14,918 nucleotides of DNA, from NCBI GenBank assembly GCA_001995005.1, contig MDJN01000177.1, positions 1-14,918 on the forward strand. The letters are read 5' to 3'. Under the pieces are notes generated by a model, which made no database searches, was not told the origin of the DNA, and saw only the letters and a list, made by a program, of their open reading frames with translations. A program made the translations under genes and the position numbers. Positions within the stretch are counted from its first letter, which is position 1. Every line of letters begins with the position of its first letter. The DNA comes from Candidatus Parepulonipiscium sp. PG-Nun2H_MBin03 (GTDB lineage Bacteria > Bacillota > Clostridia > Lachnospirales > Cellulosilyticaceae). Below are positions 6,306 to 13,992 of this stretch, piece by piece.

Positions 6306-7559
6306 CTACTCTTTTATAATTACATCTAGAGTTATAGGGTTATTAATGATTTTTAATTCCTCATTAAGCTCTATTTTAAGAGGCAAAGAATAGCTACCTT
6401 CCTTAAATGATGTTAAATCAAGCGTAGCAACCATATTATTTTCATCAAATCCTAATAATGTTTCAGACGCTCCACCTAATGTTATAAGTAATTGTGGCTG
6501 TATAATTTCATATGATAAATCACTTCTAAGGCCTATTACATCTAAATTCAATGTATTCGTATTTATTTTAAAATCATGAGTATTAATCTTTTGTATTTCA
6601 AGTGTTACAACAGCGTTACTATCTATTTTATCTATATACTCTATTCCATCAGGCAAAATGAAATCTACTTGTCGTGTAGTATTTTCAATTAAGTTTGCAA
6701 CAGAGATATAATCTAATTGTATTTCATCAATTTCATTAATGCTTTCTGCATTTCCTATAATAGTAATCTCACTAGGTGTAATTATAGTATTTGTCTGAAC
6801 ATATCCAGAAGGGAGGGTTCCACTAAATCTAGCTTGTAATGGTACAGTTTTTTGTGCACCCATAGGTAAAATTACCTGTATATTATTAGTTGATTTTTCC
6901 ACATCTGACACTAAATTACCGTCTTTATCGTATACTAATAAAGGTAAATCATATACAAAAATATCTTTAACTATATTATCTACGTTTATATCTACTAAAA
7001 TTTCTGCTATATTTTCTATAGTACTTTTTGCCCCTGATAATTCTACGGCCACAGTTCTGATAACCGGTTCTATAGACCTATATTCGCTGTCAACAGAACC
7101 ACTCATAGTATATTTAACAGGAAAAACTCTAGTTGTTTTAGCTTCAAATGATACATAAATAGATTTAGGATTATAATTATCTACAACTATATTATCCGAG
7201 TCAAGACTAACCTCTATAGGAATTAAATGCTCAGTTATATCTGTATTGTGTGCAACATCTAAGACATATGGTGTTAAATTTATATAAGCGGATGCAATAT
7301 CTTTTGCTCCTATATTTTCAAGGGTCAATCGTTGCCCCTTAATTTTTATATCAACACTCAAATTATATATTTTGTCCATATCCTTAACAACTTGGTCGCT
7401 TTGTTCTATTTGTTCTAGCCCTATTATGTCAACCTTGATATTATTAATATCTGTAGTAGTAACGGGATTTTGAATATTTATTACCATGATCCAAACTAAA
7501 ATTGCTATAACAAAAGATAGTAATTTCCATGGCAAATTTTCTAATATAAATTTCTTCAT
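6306..7559 (-). CDS. cdaR: YbbR-domain regulator of CdaA
   Basis: A 417-residue membrane-anchored protein. An N-terminal transmembrane helix (about 10-29, ending WIMVINIQNP) is followed by an extracytoplasmic region of beta-rich YbbR repeats. I count about four, roughly 45-125, 130-215, 220-315 and 325-415, with the recurring pattern of a V-P-L or P-V strand and a PS-x-I/V turn. CdaR binds the diadenylate cyclase CdaA and modulates c-di-AMP synthesis. The start is the ATG at 7559, with GGAGG 8 bases upstream; the TTG at 7574 overlaps that Shine-Dalgarno. The ATG overlaps the cdaA stop as ATGA, so translation is coupled, in keeping with a CdaA-CdaR complex. Confidence 0.93.
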   Translation of the reverse strand: MKKFILENLPWKLLSFVIAILVWIMVINIQNPVTTTDINNIKVDIIGLEQIEQSDQVVKDMDKIYNLSVDIKIKGQRLTLENIGAKDIASAYINLTPYVLDVAHNTDITEHLIPIEVSLDSDNIVVDNYNPKSIYVSFEAKTTRVFPVKYTMSGSVDSEYRSIEPVIRTVAVELSGAKSTIENIAEILVDINVDNIVKDIFVYDLPLLVYDKDGNLVSDVEKSTNNIQVILPMGAQKTVPLQARFSGTLPSGYVQTNTIITPSEITIIGNAESINEIDEIQLDYISVANLIENTTRQVDFILPDGIEYIDKIDSNAVVTLEIQKINTHDFKINTNTLNLDVIGLRSDLSYEIIQPQLLITLGGASETLLGFDENNMVATLDLTSFKEGSYSLPLKIELNEELKIINNPITLDVIIKE

Positions 7560-8404
7560 CTGGATTTCCTCCAAAAAGTTAATGTTTTAGATCTAGTTCT
7601 TTTTGAAGTTGTTAATAATTTTTCTAAAGATTCACTATCAATATCTCTTTTTATGCGACCATTTCTAACATAAGAGATTGCCCCTGTTTCTTCAGATACA
7701 ACAACAACAACAGCATCCGTTTCTTCAGTAACACCTATAGCCGCTCTATGTCTTGTCCCTAATTCTTTGCTAATATTTAAATTACTACTAAGTGGTAAAA
7801 AACACGTTGCAGAATGAATTCTATTTTTTGATATAATAACCGCCCCATCATGTAGCGGAGTGTTCTTTTCAAATATGTTTACTAATAATTGTTGTGTAAT
7901 TACTGCATTTATTGGTATGCCTGTTCTTTTATATTCTTCTAGTAAAGTTGTACCTTCTATAACTATTAAAGCTCCAGTCTTTACATTTGACATAATCCTA
8001 GTAGCTTTTACTATACTTAAAACTGAAGAGTCGCTCAGTTCTTGCATATCCTTATCATTAAGAACACCTCCACCAGTACTTCCCCATAAGTTTCCTTGCC
8101 CAAGTTGCTCTAAAGCACGCCTAAGCTCTGGTTGAAATAAAATTAAAACTGCTATAGTTCCAGCGGTTAAAGTATTACTAACTATAAAAGAAATTGTGTG
8201 TAATTCTAATAAATAAGATAATATGGCAGCTGTTAATATCATTATTATACCTTTAAACAGAGCCCAAGTTCTTGTATCTTTTATCCATATAATAATTTTA
8301 TAAATTCCCACTGTTACTATTAATATATCTAGCATATCTTTAACAGTAACTTGTGGGATAGTAAAAAAAGATACTTGTTCTAATGCTGATTGTAATATAT
8401 TCAT
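7556..8404 (-). CDS. cdaA: Diadenylate cyclase CdaA (c-di-AMP synthase)
   Basis: A 282-residue membrane enzyme that joins two ATP into cyclic di-AMP, a second messenger controlling potassium, osmolyte and cell-wall balance. Three N-terminal transmembrane segments (about 26-41, 48-66, 70-90) are followed by the linker ILFQPELRRALEQLG and the DAC domain. Catalytic motifs are intact: DGA at 186-188 (LHDGAVI) and GTRHRAAIG at 216-224. The length matches the family (about 270-290). Shine-Dalgarno AGGA/GAGG lies just before the ATG. A 105-base gap with a candidate extended -10 promoter separates it from the membrane protein gene upstream. The stop is coupled to cdaR. Confidence 0.96.
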   Translation of the reverse strand: MNILQSALEQVSFFTIPQVTVKDMLDILIVTVGIYKIIIWIKDTRTWALFKGIIMILTAAILSYLLELHTISFIVSNTLTAGTIAVLILFQPELRRALEQLGQGNLWGSTGGGVLNDKDMQELSDSSVLSIVKATRIMSNVKTGALIVIEGTTLLEEYKRTGIPINAVITQQLLVNIFEKNTPLHDGAVIISKNRIHSATCFLPLSSNLNISKELGTRHRAAIGVTEETDAVVVVVSEETGAISYVRNGRIKRDIDSESLEKLLTTSKRTRSKTLTFWRKSR

Positions 8405-8435
8405 AAATCCTGACCTCTCTGTATTATAACTCCTC

Positions 8436-8473
8436 TTAAAACTATTATATCACAATTACATTAAAACTATTAT
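8436..8473. repeat. 13-bp direct repeat in the cdaA promoter region
   Basis: TTAAAACTATTAT occurs at 8436-8448 and 8461-8473, 25 bases apart. On the coding (minus) strand the copy nearer cdaA overlaps the candidate -10 element. It may be a duplicated promoter or a repeated regulator site. Confidence 0.6.
8444..8452 (-). promoter_or_regulatory. Candidate extended -10 promoter of cdaA
   Basis: Minus-strand TGATATAAT (8444-8452) is a perfect TATAAT with the TG extension. I see no good -35. About 39 bases separate it from the cdaA ATG, leaving space for the Shine-Dalgarno. It suggests that cdaA-cdaR-glmM can be transcribed independently of the three genes upstream. Confidence 0.45.
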
Positions 8474-8509
8474 CTTAAAGTGCTGATATCACTAAAAACT
8501 TGAATAAAA

Positions 8510-9469
8510 TTACACTTGCCAATCACTATTTAAATTTTCAGTTGTACCAAAAATCTTCTCTGTTTTATTAAAGTCAGTTTGCAATTCTACTTTTGGTATA
8601 ACTTTTACAAAGTAATAATTACTTTCATCTTCAAAACTTACAGTTTGAGCTCTGTTATAATCAAGAACAATAACCATAAATTGCATAAAAACAGCTATAC
8701 AAACTCCTATCAATGTCATTAAAATCATCATGCCCATACTTACGTTTAAATTTAACAATATCCTAGCTAGTAAAAATCCTAAAGCATTTACTACTCCTCC
8801 TATGCAAGCTGCAATATATGGAGCAAAATCCATAGGTAATAACCTTATTACATAAACCACTAGAAACGTAACAGATAATATACTGATAACGGTTATCATT
8901 TCTTCATTAAATATAGTATTTTCCATTAACGAAACTACTATAAGTTCTAAATTGGCAACTGATATTTCTGTTATATTACTATTAATTAAAACTGCAAGAT
9001 GTGCCAAAAGATAACTAAAAAAGCAACCAACTATAATAGCTCCGATGTATGGTACTCCAAAAAACAGACCACCTACAATAGGAATAATATATACTCCCTC
9101 TATGTGTAATAATAACATAGTAAATAATATTGCAACAGATTCCTTAGGAAATAATCTTATGTACATTACATAAGTTATAAAACATATCAAGGTTCCAATA
9201 CCTGCTAAAATTATGCTAATTTGACTTAAGTGGAATATTACTATTAACATTAATATAATGGATACATAACTCATTGGAATAAACATTGATATTGCACTTA
9301 TCCCTAATGTTACCCATATATTATTTAATACTGTTGACACCCCCACCACTTGGTTAAGACCTGTCATACTAATTAATATAATAATAAACTTAGATGCCAT
9401 GTTTATAAATAATTCATAAGTCTTATAAAATTTAATTAATGACTGTCTGATTAATAACATTTGGTTCAT
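8510..9469 (-). CDS. Polytopic membrane protein, about eight helices, unknown function
   Basis: A 319-residue integral membrane protein. Hydrophobic segments lie near 23-40, 52-66, 68-80, 83-105, 110-136, 140-163, 191-208, 212-238 and 246-268, giving about eight or nine helices. A 50-residue polar C-terminal tail follows (YNRAQTVSF, then YYFVKVIPKVE). I see no ABC, transporter or enzyme signature. GGAGGG lies 7 bases before the ATG. The gene overlaps the 169-residue membrane protein gene by 38 bases, which implies co-expression and perhaps a complex. It sits between a predicted surface glycoside hydrolase and the c-di-AMP/GlmM genes, so an envelope role is plausible but unproven. Confidence 0.8.
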   Translation of the reverse strand: MNQMLLIRQSLIKFYKTYELFINMASKFIIILISMTGLNQVVGVSTVLNNIWVTLGISAISMFIPMSYVSIILMLIVIFHLSQISIILAGIGTLICFITYVMYIRLFPKESVAILFTMLLLHIEGVYIIPIVGGLFFGVPYIGAIIVGCFFSYLLAHLAVLINSNITEISVANLELIVVSLMENTIFNEEMITVISILSVTFLVVYVIRLLPMDFAPYIAACIGGVVNALGFLLARILLNLNVSMGMMILMTLIGVCIAVFMQFMVIVLDYNRAQTVSFEDESNYYFVKVIPKVELQTDFNKTEKIFGTTENLNSDWQV

Positions 9470-9941
9470 TTTCTATCCCTCCTTCTGTAGTAATATTTGA
9501 GTTAGCATCATTTACTTTAGTATTACTTACCACTTCTTTAACAACTTCAGTCTTTTTACTAAGCTCTTGCAACTCATTAGCTATTTTATCATATTTTTCT
9601 CCTCTTTTTGTTGCTTCTTTATAATTTTTTCTATATACTAACGTAGATATTATAGAATAAACAACCATTACTATAATTAAGACACCTATATAAGGAACTA
9701 TATAATCATACACCCACTCATCCCTTGTAGTTGGTATATTAAGCCCCTTTTCTATTCTCCATAGCACTTGCACTCCCATTAAAATAACGGTAGCTATAAA
9801 TATTAAGATTCGGCTCATAAAATTATTTATATACACATAATCTCCTATATAGTTAGATAATATTTTTTTATCCTTATACATATAATTTTTATCCAACACC
9901 GCAAGTCTTGTCATAAGTATTATTTTCTCCTTATCAACCAT
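9432..9941 (-). CDS. Two-helix membrane protein with coiled-coil tail, unknown function
   Basis: A 169-residue protein. A basic, tyrosine-rich N-terminus (KNYMYKDKKILSNYIGDYVY) precedes two transmembrane helices (about 43-60 and 81-101), joined by a charged loop containing WRIEKG and TTRDEW. A lysine and glutamate-rich stretch (103-138) looks like a coiled coil, and the last 30 residues are Asn/Val/Thr-rich and probably disordered. Both ends are likely cytoplasmic. I recognise no family. A strong Shine-Dalgarno (AGGGGGAA) precedes the ATG. It starts 17 bases after the DUF4015 gene and overlaps the next membrane protein gene by 38 bases, so the three form a tight unit. Confidence 0.78.
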   Translation of the reverse strand: MVDKEKIILMTRLAVLDKNYMYKDKKILSNYIGDYVYINNFMSRILIFIATVILMGVQVLWRIEKGLNIPTTRDEWVYDYIVPYIGVLIIVMVVYSIISTLVYRKNYKEATKRGEKYDKIANELQELSKKTEVVKEVVSNTKVNDANSNITTEGGIENEPNVINQTVIN

Positions 9942-9958
9942 GAAAAATTCCCCCTTTC

Positions 9959-11161
9959 TTAGTAAAGTTCAAAAGCCTCTTTAGTATAATTAGCGGCACC
10001 GTTCCACATAATCCATTCGCTAAGTATAGCATCATAAACAGCATCAATTTGTTCTCTTATTTGCACTTGTGTATATTCTTGATGAGGTGTTACCCAACTT
10101 GCTGTAAAATCTTGAAGGTACGGTCTTACTACTGCCTTTCTTTCTTCGATAGGTATTTCTCTTATTACTTCATTGGAAGCTTTAAGTGCACCTAATATTA
10201 TTTCATACGGGTTTAAATCTGGGTTAACCTGACCAAAAGACCCTGTGCTATAATGAGATGGATAAATCATAGGACAAATAACGTCTAGTCTTTTTGCAAG
10301 TTCCTGATAATCTTGCCCTACAATAGCAGAGTCTATTTCACTAGTTATTATTGCACCAAATACATCCGCAGATATCACCACACCATATGGGCTAAGTTGT
10401 TCTACCATATAATCTACAAATCTTGTGATTATTTCTGTCTTAGTCTCGTCTTCTGGTAATATAACTGTTTCATGGTTCATTGATTCGTGAAAACGTATAT
10501 AGTCAAATTGAATTTCTTTAAAACCTACATTTATAGCCTCTTTACAAAACTCTAAAATATAGGTCCAGTTATCTGTATTACTAGGGTCAAGCCAAGTTTC
10601 ATCTGCCTTATTTGTATACACTTCGCCGTTTTTGTCCAAAATCATACGATCTTTAAAATTAGTGTCCACTACTGTATCTTTAAATACCACAATCCTAGCG
10701 ATAGGATATACATCATTTTTATATAATAAATCCATCAAATAATTAATATCATCTATCGGGGGATTATTTTTTATACTACCCACTTCTAATAAGGCTAAAT
10801 TTTCACTATCAAATGTTAAATAACCTTTATCATCTTTTACGTCTATTACAAAGCTGTTTATCTCAGTAGTATTTACAATTTCTAAAAGTTCATCCATATT
10901 ACTGGTCTTATGAGCAGGTACATATAAACCTTTAACATTAGTTGTGGCTTTGTGAATGTCATAACTAATAACACTTTGCACAAAATCTCCTGCGTATTCT
11001 TTTTCCACTATAAATTCTACGGGTGTATTAAATCCATTATAAAACATAAAAAAGTATGCACTAAATATAGATATTAAGATTGTTAAGATAATAGTATTCT
11101 TTTTTAGTGAAATTTTTCTCGTTCTATAAGAATAGTAACTTGTACCTCTTATTTTTTTCAT
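9959..11161 (-). CDS. Membrane-anchored putative glycoside hydrolase (DUF4015 family)
   Basis: A 400-residue protein with a basic N-terminus, one transmembrane anchor (about 23-41) and a large extracytoplasmic TIM-barrel domain. Family features: KGLYVP near the barrel start (77-82), NSFVIDVKDDKGYLTF (102-117), YPIARIVVFKD (152-162), the strand EIQFDYIRF (216-224), SADVFGA (264-270) and CPMIYPSHY (296-304). The family is annotated as glycoside-hydrolase-like; the substrate is unknown, and a cell-wall or surface polysaccharide is the natural guess. The start is the ATG at 11161. The SD AAGGAG is 11 bases away, somewhat far, but the only earlier in-frame start (GTG 11173) overlaps the SD. It heads the leftward unit with two membrane proteins. 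Confidence 0.85.
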   Translation of the reverse strand: MKKIRGTSYYSYRTRKISLKKNTIILTILISIFSAYFFMFYNGFNTPVEFIVEKEYAGDFVQSVISYDIHKATTNVKGLYVPAHKTSNMDELLEIVNTTEINSFVIDVKDDKGYLTFDSENLALLEVGSIKNNPPIDDINYLMDLLYKNDVYPIARIVVFKDTVVDTNFKDRMILDKNGEVYTNKADETWLDPSNTDNWTYILEFCKEAINVGFKEIQFDYIRFHESMNHETVILPEDETKTEIITRFVDYMVEQLSPYGVVISADVFGAIITSEIDSAIVGQDYQELAKRLDVICPMIYPSHYSTGSFGQVNPDLNPYEIILGALKASNEVIREIPIEERKAVVRPYLQDFTASWVTPHQEYTQVQIREQIDAVYDAILSEWIMWNGAANYTKEAFELY

Positions 11162-11454
11162 CTCGACAAACACTCCTTTATTATAACATGTTTTTTTTAG
11201 TATTTCGATATTTTTTCTAAAAGTAATTTATTTTTTTCAATGTCCCTATACTGCCATATGATTTTAAATATGTTTTGGTAATATATAATAACAGGGTGCG
11301 ACGTTTTGGTAACATACTATATATCCAGTTTTTAGGATATATCTCCATTAATTATATATTTTACCATATATTGTAATTGTTTTCTACTATATTATTTATT
11401 AAAAAAAACATTTCTATGCTATAATTAGAAAAAATATTTTAAGGAGTCTCTAAA
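11162..11454. other. Divergent intergenic region with repeats
   Basis: This gene-free region lies between the leftward DUF4015 gene and the rightward exonuclease gene. It holds a 10-bp direct repeat GTTTTGGTAA (11272-11281 and 11303-11312, 31 bases apart, about three helical turns), an 8-bp inverted repeat ATATATCC/GGATATAT (11319-11326 and 11335-11342) and a promoter for the rightward gene. The direct repeats could be binding sites for a regulator of either gene. Confidence 0.55.
11417..11425 (+). promoter_or_regulatory. Extended -10 promoter of the exonuclease gene
   Basis: TGCTATAAT (11417-11425) is a perfect extended -10. The -35 region at 11397-11402 (TATTAA) is weak, as is common with an extended -10. 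The SD AAGGAG (11441-11446) lies 16 bases downstream. Confidence 0.6.
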
Positions 11455-12417
11455 ATGAAACAAAAAGCTACAAGTTTTTTTTGTAAAAACTGTGAAAATA
11501 AATTATTTTTAGATATTGAAACTACTGGTTTAAGACCAGATAAAGATATAATTTTATCATTTAGTTTGTTTATTGCAAAAAATAATGAAATTTTAACCAT
11601 GTTAATACAAAATCCTGAGGAAGAACAAATTTTATTAGAAAAATTAATACTTCTTATACAGGATGCAGATATTATTGTTACGTATACCCATTTTGATATA
11701 TTTTTTATTAACCAGCGTTTAAAAATTTACAACCTGAGTCAAATTTCAAATTTCAATATTAATTTAAAAAAAATCAAATTTGCAAAAAAAATTCCCCGTT
11801 CGGTATTAGAGCAATATCTGAATTTTCAAAAAGAATACTCCACTACGGGTAAGGAATTGGCAAAGATTAACCGCCTATATTTGAAACAACCTACCTCTGC
11901 CTATGAAACTTTAATTATGACTCATAATGTGGAAGATATTTTAAGTTGCTTATTAATTTATAATTTTTATATTATTTATAATTCGTTAAATGCGGATATT
12001 TATCCATATGTAGAAGGTAATTTTATAGTATGTTCTATAAATGTAGCTTTAAATTTAAATTCTAATATTAATTTTAAAACCGACGATATTATTGTTGAAT
12101 ATGATATAAGCACTTGTACTCTACTATTAAAATTAGAAATTATTTCACTTACTCTCAAAAAACCTTTAGTACCTCATACAAATTATGTGTATGTAAAAGG
12201 ACAAATTTTACACAAATCTCTTGCTAAATTTGTCATAGACACTAAAACAAAGGTAAAAAAAGAAGACTGCTTCTTAGAAGAAACTAGTCTATTTTTAAAA
12301 TGTCCAATTAATTATTCCGACGTATGGTATGATAAGGATAAAAATAAATACACTCCTGTTACTACAAATACCAATCTTATCTTAAGAATTGTGCAATATT
12401 ATTTTAATTTAGAATAA
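11455..12417 (+). CDS. YprB-like RNase H-fold 3'-5' exonuclease domain protein
   Basis: A 320-residue protein. The N-terminal half (about 15-170) is a DEDD-type RNase H-fold exonuclease of the YprB/RNase_H_2 group. Motif I is FLDIETTG with D20 and E22, motif II lies in VTYTHFDIFFINQRL with D81, and motif III in HNVEDILS (157-164) with D161. A short CKNC (10-13) precedes motif I. The C-terminal half (170-320) is lysine- and asparagine-rich and has no fold I recognise. Substrate unknown; nucleic acid by homology. SD AAGGAG lies 8 bases before the ATG. It is the only rightward gene in the right half, and its last 19 bases overlap the end of cheR on the other strand. Confidence 0.8.
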   Translation: MKQKATSFFCKNCENKLFLDIETTGLRPDKDIILSFSLFIAKNNEILTMLIQNPEEEQILLEKLILLIQDADIIVTYTHFDIFFINQRLKIYNLSQISNFNINLKKIKFAKKIPRSVLEQYLNFQKEYSTTGKELAKINRLYLKQPTSAYETLIMTHNVEDILSCLLIYNFYIIYNSLNADIYPYVEGNFIVCSINVALNLNSNINFKTDDIIVEYDISTCTLLLKLEIISLTLKKPLVPHTNYVYVKGQILHKSLAKFVIDTKTKVKKEDCFLEETSLFLKCPINYSDVWYDKDKNKYTPVTTNTNLILRIVQYYFNLE

Positions 12418-13169
12418 AAGAATATTTTATTACCTTTTAAGTTATACTCTGCTGGATTAATTATTTGTTCCGTACTTCCGACAAACAATACGCCGTCGTC
12501 AGCCAAAGCTTTACTAAAATTATTATAGATTTTTCCTTTTGCTTCTTCTGTGAAGTAGATTAATACATTACGACAAACTATTAAATCAACTTGAGTAGGA
12601 TACGCATCTTTTAACAAGTTATGTTGCCTAAATTCAATACATCTCTTAATATCTTGACTTATTGTATAACCTTCTGCAGTCTTTTTAAAATATTTATTTT
12701 TCATATCAATCGGTAAATTTGCTACTTGCTTTTCAGGATATATGCCCTGTTTTGCTTTAGCTAGTATTTCTTTATCTATATCTGTTGCAATTATTCTAAA
12801 TTGGTTAGTTGGTAAAAGTTTACTTATTACCATAGCTAAAGTATATGGCTCATCTCCAGTAGAGCATGCTGCACTCCATACTGTCAGTTTTTTATGCGGT
12901 TTTATAAGCTTAGGTAACACCTCTTTTTCTAAATTTGTCCATTGTCTAGGGTCACGTAAAAATTCTGAAACGTTTATTGTTAAGTAACCTAAAAAGGTGT
13001 TATATGCATCTCTATCTTTTTTTAGAACGGCTAAAAAATCTTTGTAGTTATTTATCGAATATTTTCTAATATGAGAATCAATTCGCCTTTTCATTTGGCC
13101 TTCTTTATATGAGTTTAAATCTATAGTTGAATAGTTATAAAACTCTTTTACAAATTGATTATAATCCAT
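12399..13169 (-). CDS. cheR: CheR-type chemoreceptor glutamate methyltransferase
   Basis: A 256-residue protein. An N-terminal alpha-helical CheR_N domain (1-65) is followed by the SAM methyltransferase domain: TINVSEFLRD (64-73), motif I WSAACSTGDEPYTLAM (98-113), ATDID (128-132) and IVCRNVLIYF (197-206). CheR methylates glutamates of chemoreceptors with SAM in the adaptation branch of chemotaxis. The start is the ATG at 13169 with GGGAGG 7 bases upstream; an in-frame start at 13184 lies before that site. The gene overlaps the end of ispH by 11 bases, so it is translated with the cmk-ispH operon. No other chemotaxis gene is in the window, so a signalling partner cannot be assigned. Confidence 0.92.
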   Translation of the reverse strand: MDYNQFVKEFYNYSTIDLNSYKEGQMKRRIDSHIRKYSINNYKDFLAVLKKDRDAYNTFLGYLTINVSEFLRDPRQWTNLEKEVLPKLIKPHKKLTVWSAACSTGDEPYTLAMVISKLLPTNQFRIIATDIDKEILAKAKQGIYPEKQVANLPIDMKNKYFKKTAEGYTISQDIKRCIEFRQHNLLKDAYPTQVDLIVCRNVLIYFTEEAKGKIYNNFSKALADDGVLFVGSTEQIINPAEYNLKGNKIFFYSKLK

Positions 13170-13992
13170 AATCTTTCCTCCCATTTTCTATACGTTTTAT
13201 TACATCATCTATAATATTTGCGGGCGTTGATGCCCCAGCTGTTATCCCTATTTCAAGTTTATTAGAAAATGATATATCGTCTAATCCATTAGCATCTTCA
13301 ATACAATAAGATTTTGGACATACTTCTTGGCATACTTCAAATAGTTTTTGTGTATTTGAACTAAATTTGCTTCCAATTATAAACATAATATCAACTTCTT
13401 GTGCTAGTTTTACAGCTTCTTGTTGGCGCTTTAGCGTTGCACTGCATATAGTTTTAGCATATTCATAATCATATCCTTTTAAACATTCTAAAACTTTATC
13501 CACTACTTCTTGTTTATAGGTAGTTTGTGCAACAACAAAATATTTTTTATCTCGTATTAATTCTCTATTTTTAATATCGTCACTATCTTTTACTATTAGG
13601 CAATTATTATTTGCCCATCCATTAATCCCAATAACTTCTGGATGATTAGCCTCCCCTATAATTATAACACATTTATGCATATTTTGTTTAACCAACTTAT
13701 GGATTATAGCAACATATGGACAAGTTGCATCTATCACATTTATGCCCAATTTAGAAGCTTTATCATAAAACTCTTTTGCCACCCCATGTGAGCGGATAAT
13801 TACATTTTCTATAGTTTCGTCTATATCGTCTACGGTAGTTACTCCGCAATTCTTAAGTTTTTCAATTACATGGCTATTATGAATAATCGGTCCTAAAGTT
13901 ACAGTATTTTGTAAATGACTATTTTGATACGCAAGATTTACAGCACGCTCTACCCCAAAGCAAAATCCTGCATTATTTGCTACTTTTATCAA
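13159..13992 (-). CDS. ispH: 4-hydroxy-3-methylbut-2-enyl diphosphate reductase
   Basis: A 277-residue [4Fe-4S] enzyme, the last step of the MEP pathway: it reduces HMBPP to IPP and DMAPP. The three cluster cysteines are C11 (NAGFCFGVERA), C91 (DATCPYV) and C183 (TICSATLKRQ). Substrate-binding residues H41 (NSHVI), H69 (RSHGV), H117 with E119 (NHPEV), T157-T158, GSKFSSNT (207-214) and TAGASTP (251-257) are present. The start is a TTG at 13992, matching the usual N-terminus; there is no strong Shine-Dalgarno, and it overlaps cmk by 20 bases, so it likely depends on coupling. There is no fused S1 domain at the C-terminus, unlike some Clostridia. Confidence 0.95.
   Translation of the reverse strand: MIKVANNAGFCFGVERAVNLAYQNSHLQNTVTLGPIIHNSHVIEKLKNCGVTTVDDIDETIENVIIRSHGVAKEFYDKASKLGINVIDATCPYVAIIHKLVKQNMHKCVIIIGEANHPEVIGINGWANNNCLIVKDSDDIKNRELIRDKKYFVVAQTTYKQEVVDKVLECLKGYDYEYAKTICSATLKRQQEAVKLAQEVDIMFIIGSKFSSNTQKLFEVCQEVCPKSYCIEDANGLDDISFSNKLEIGITAGASTPANIIDDVIKRIENGRKDYGL

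Noticed and set aside
7860..8135. 91-codon plus-strand frame
   Set aside because: Antisense to the catalytic domain of cdaA; no ribosome site.
8480..8509. Possible terminator after the 319-residue membrane protein gene
   Set aside because: Only a 4-bp AGTG/CACT stem without a T-run; too weak to call.
8405..8509. Possible c-di-AMP riboswitch upstream of cdaA
   Set aside because: The 105-base gap is AT-rich and too short, and shows none of the expected conserved structure.
11180..11185. Minus-strand TATAAT ahead of the DUF4015 gene, with TCGAAA 17 bases upstream
   Set aside because: It abuts the Shine-Dalgarno, so the predicted transcript would start at or after it. More likely chance or a non-productive match.
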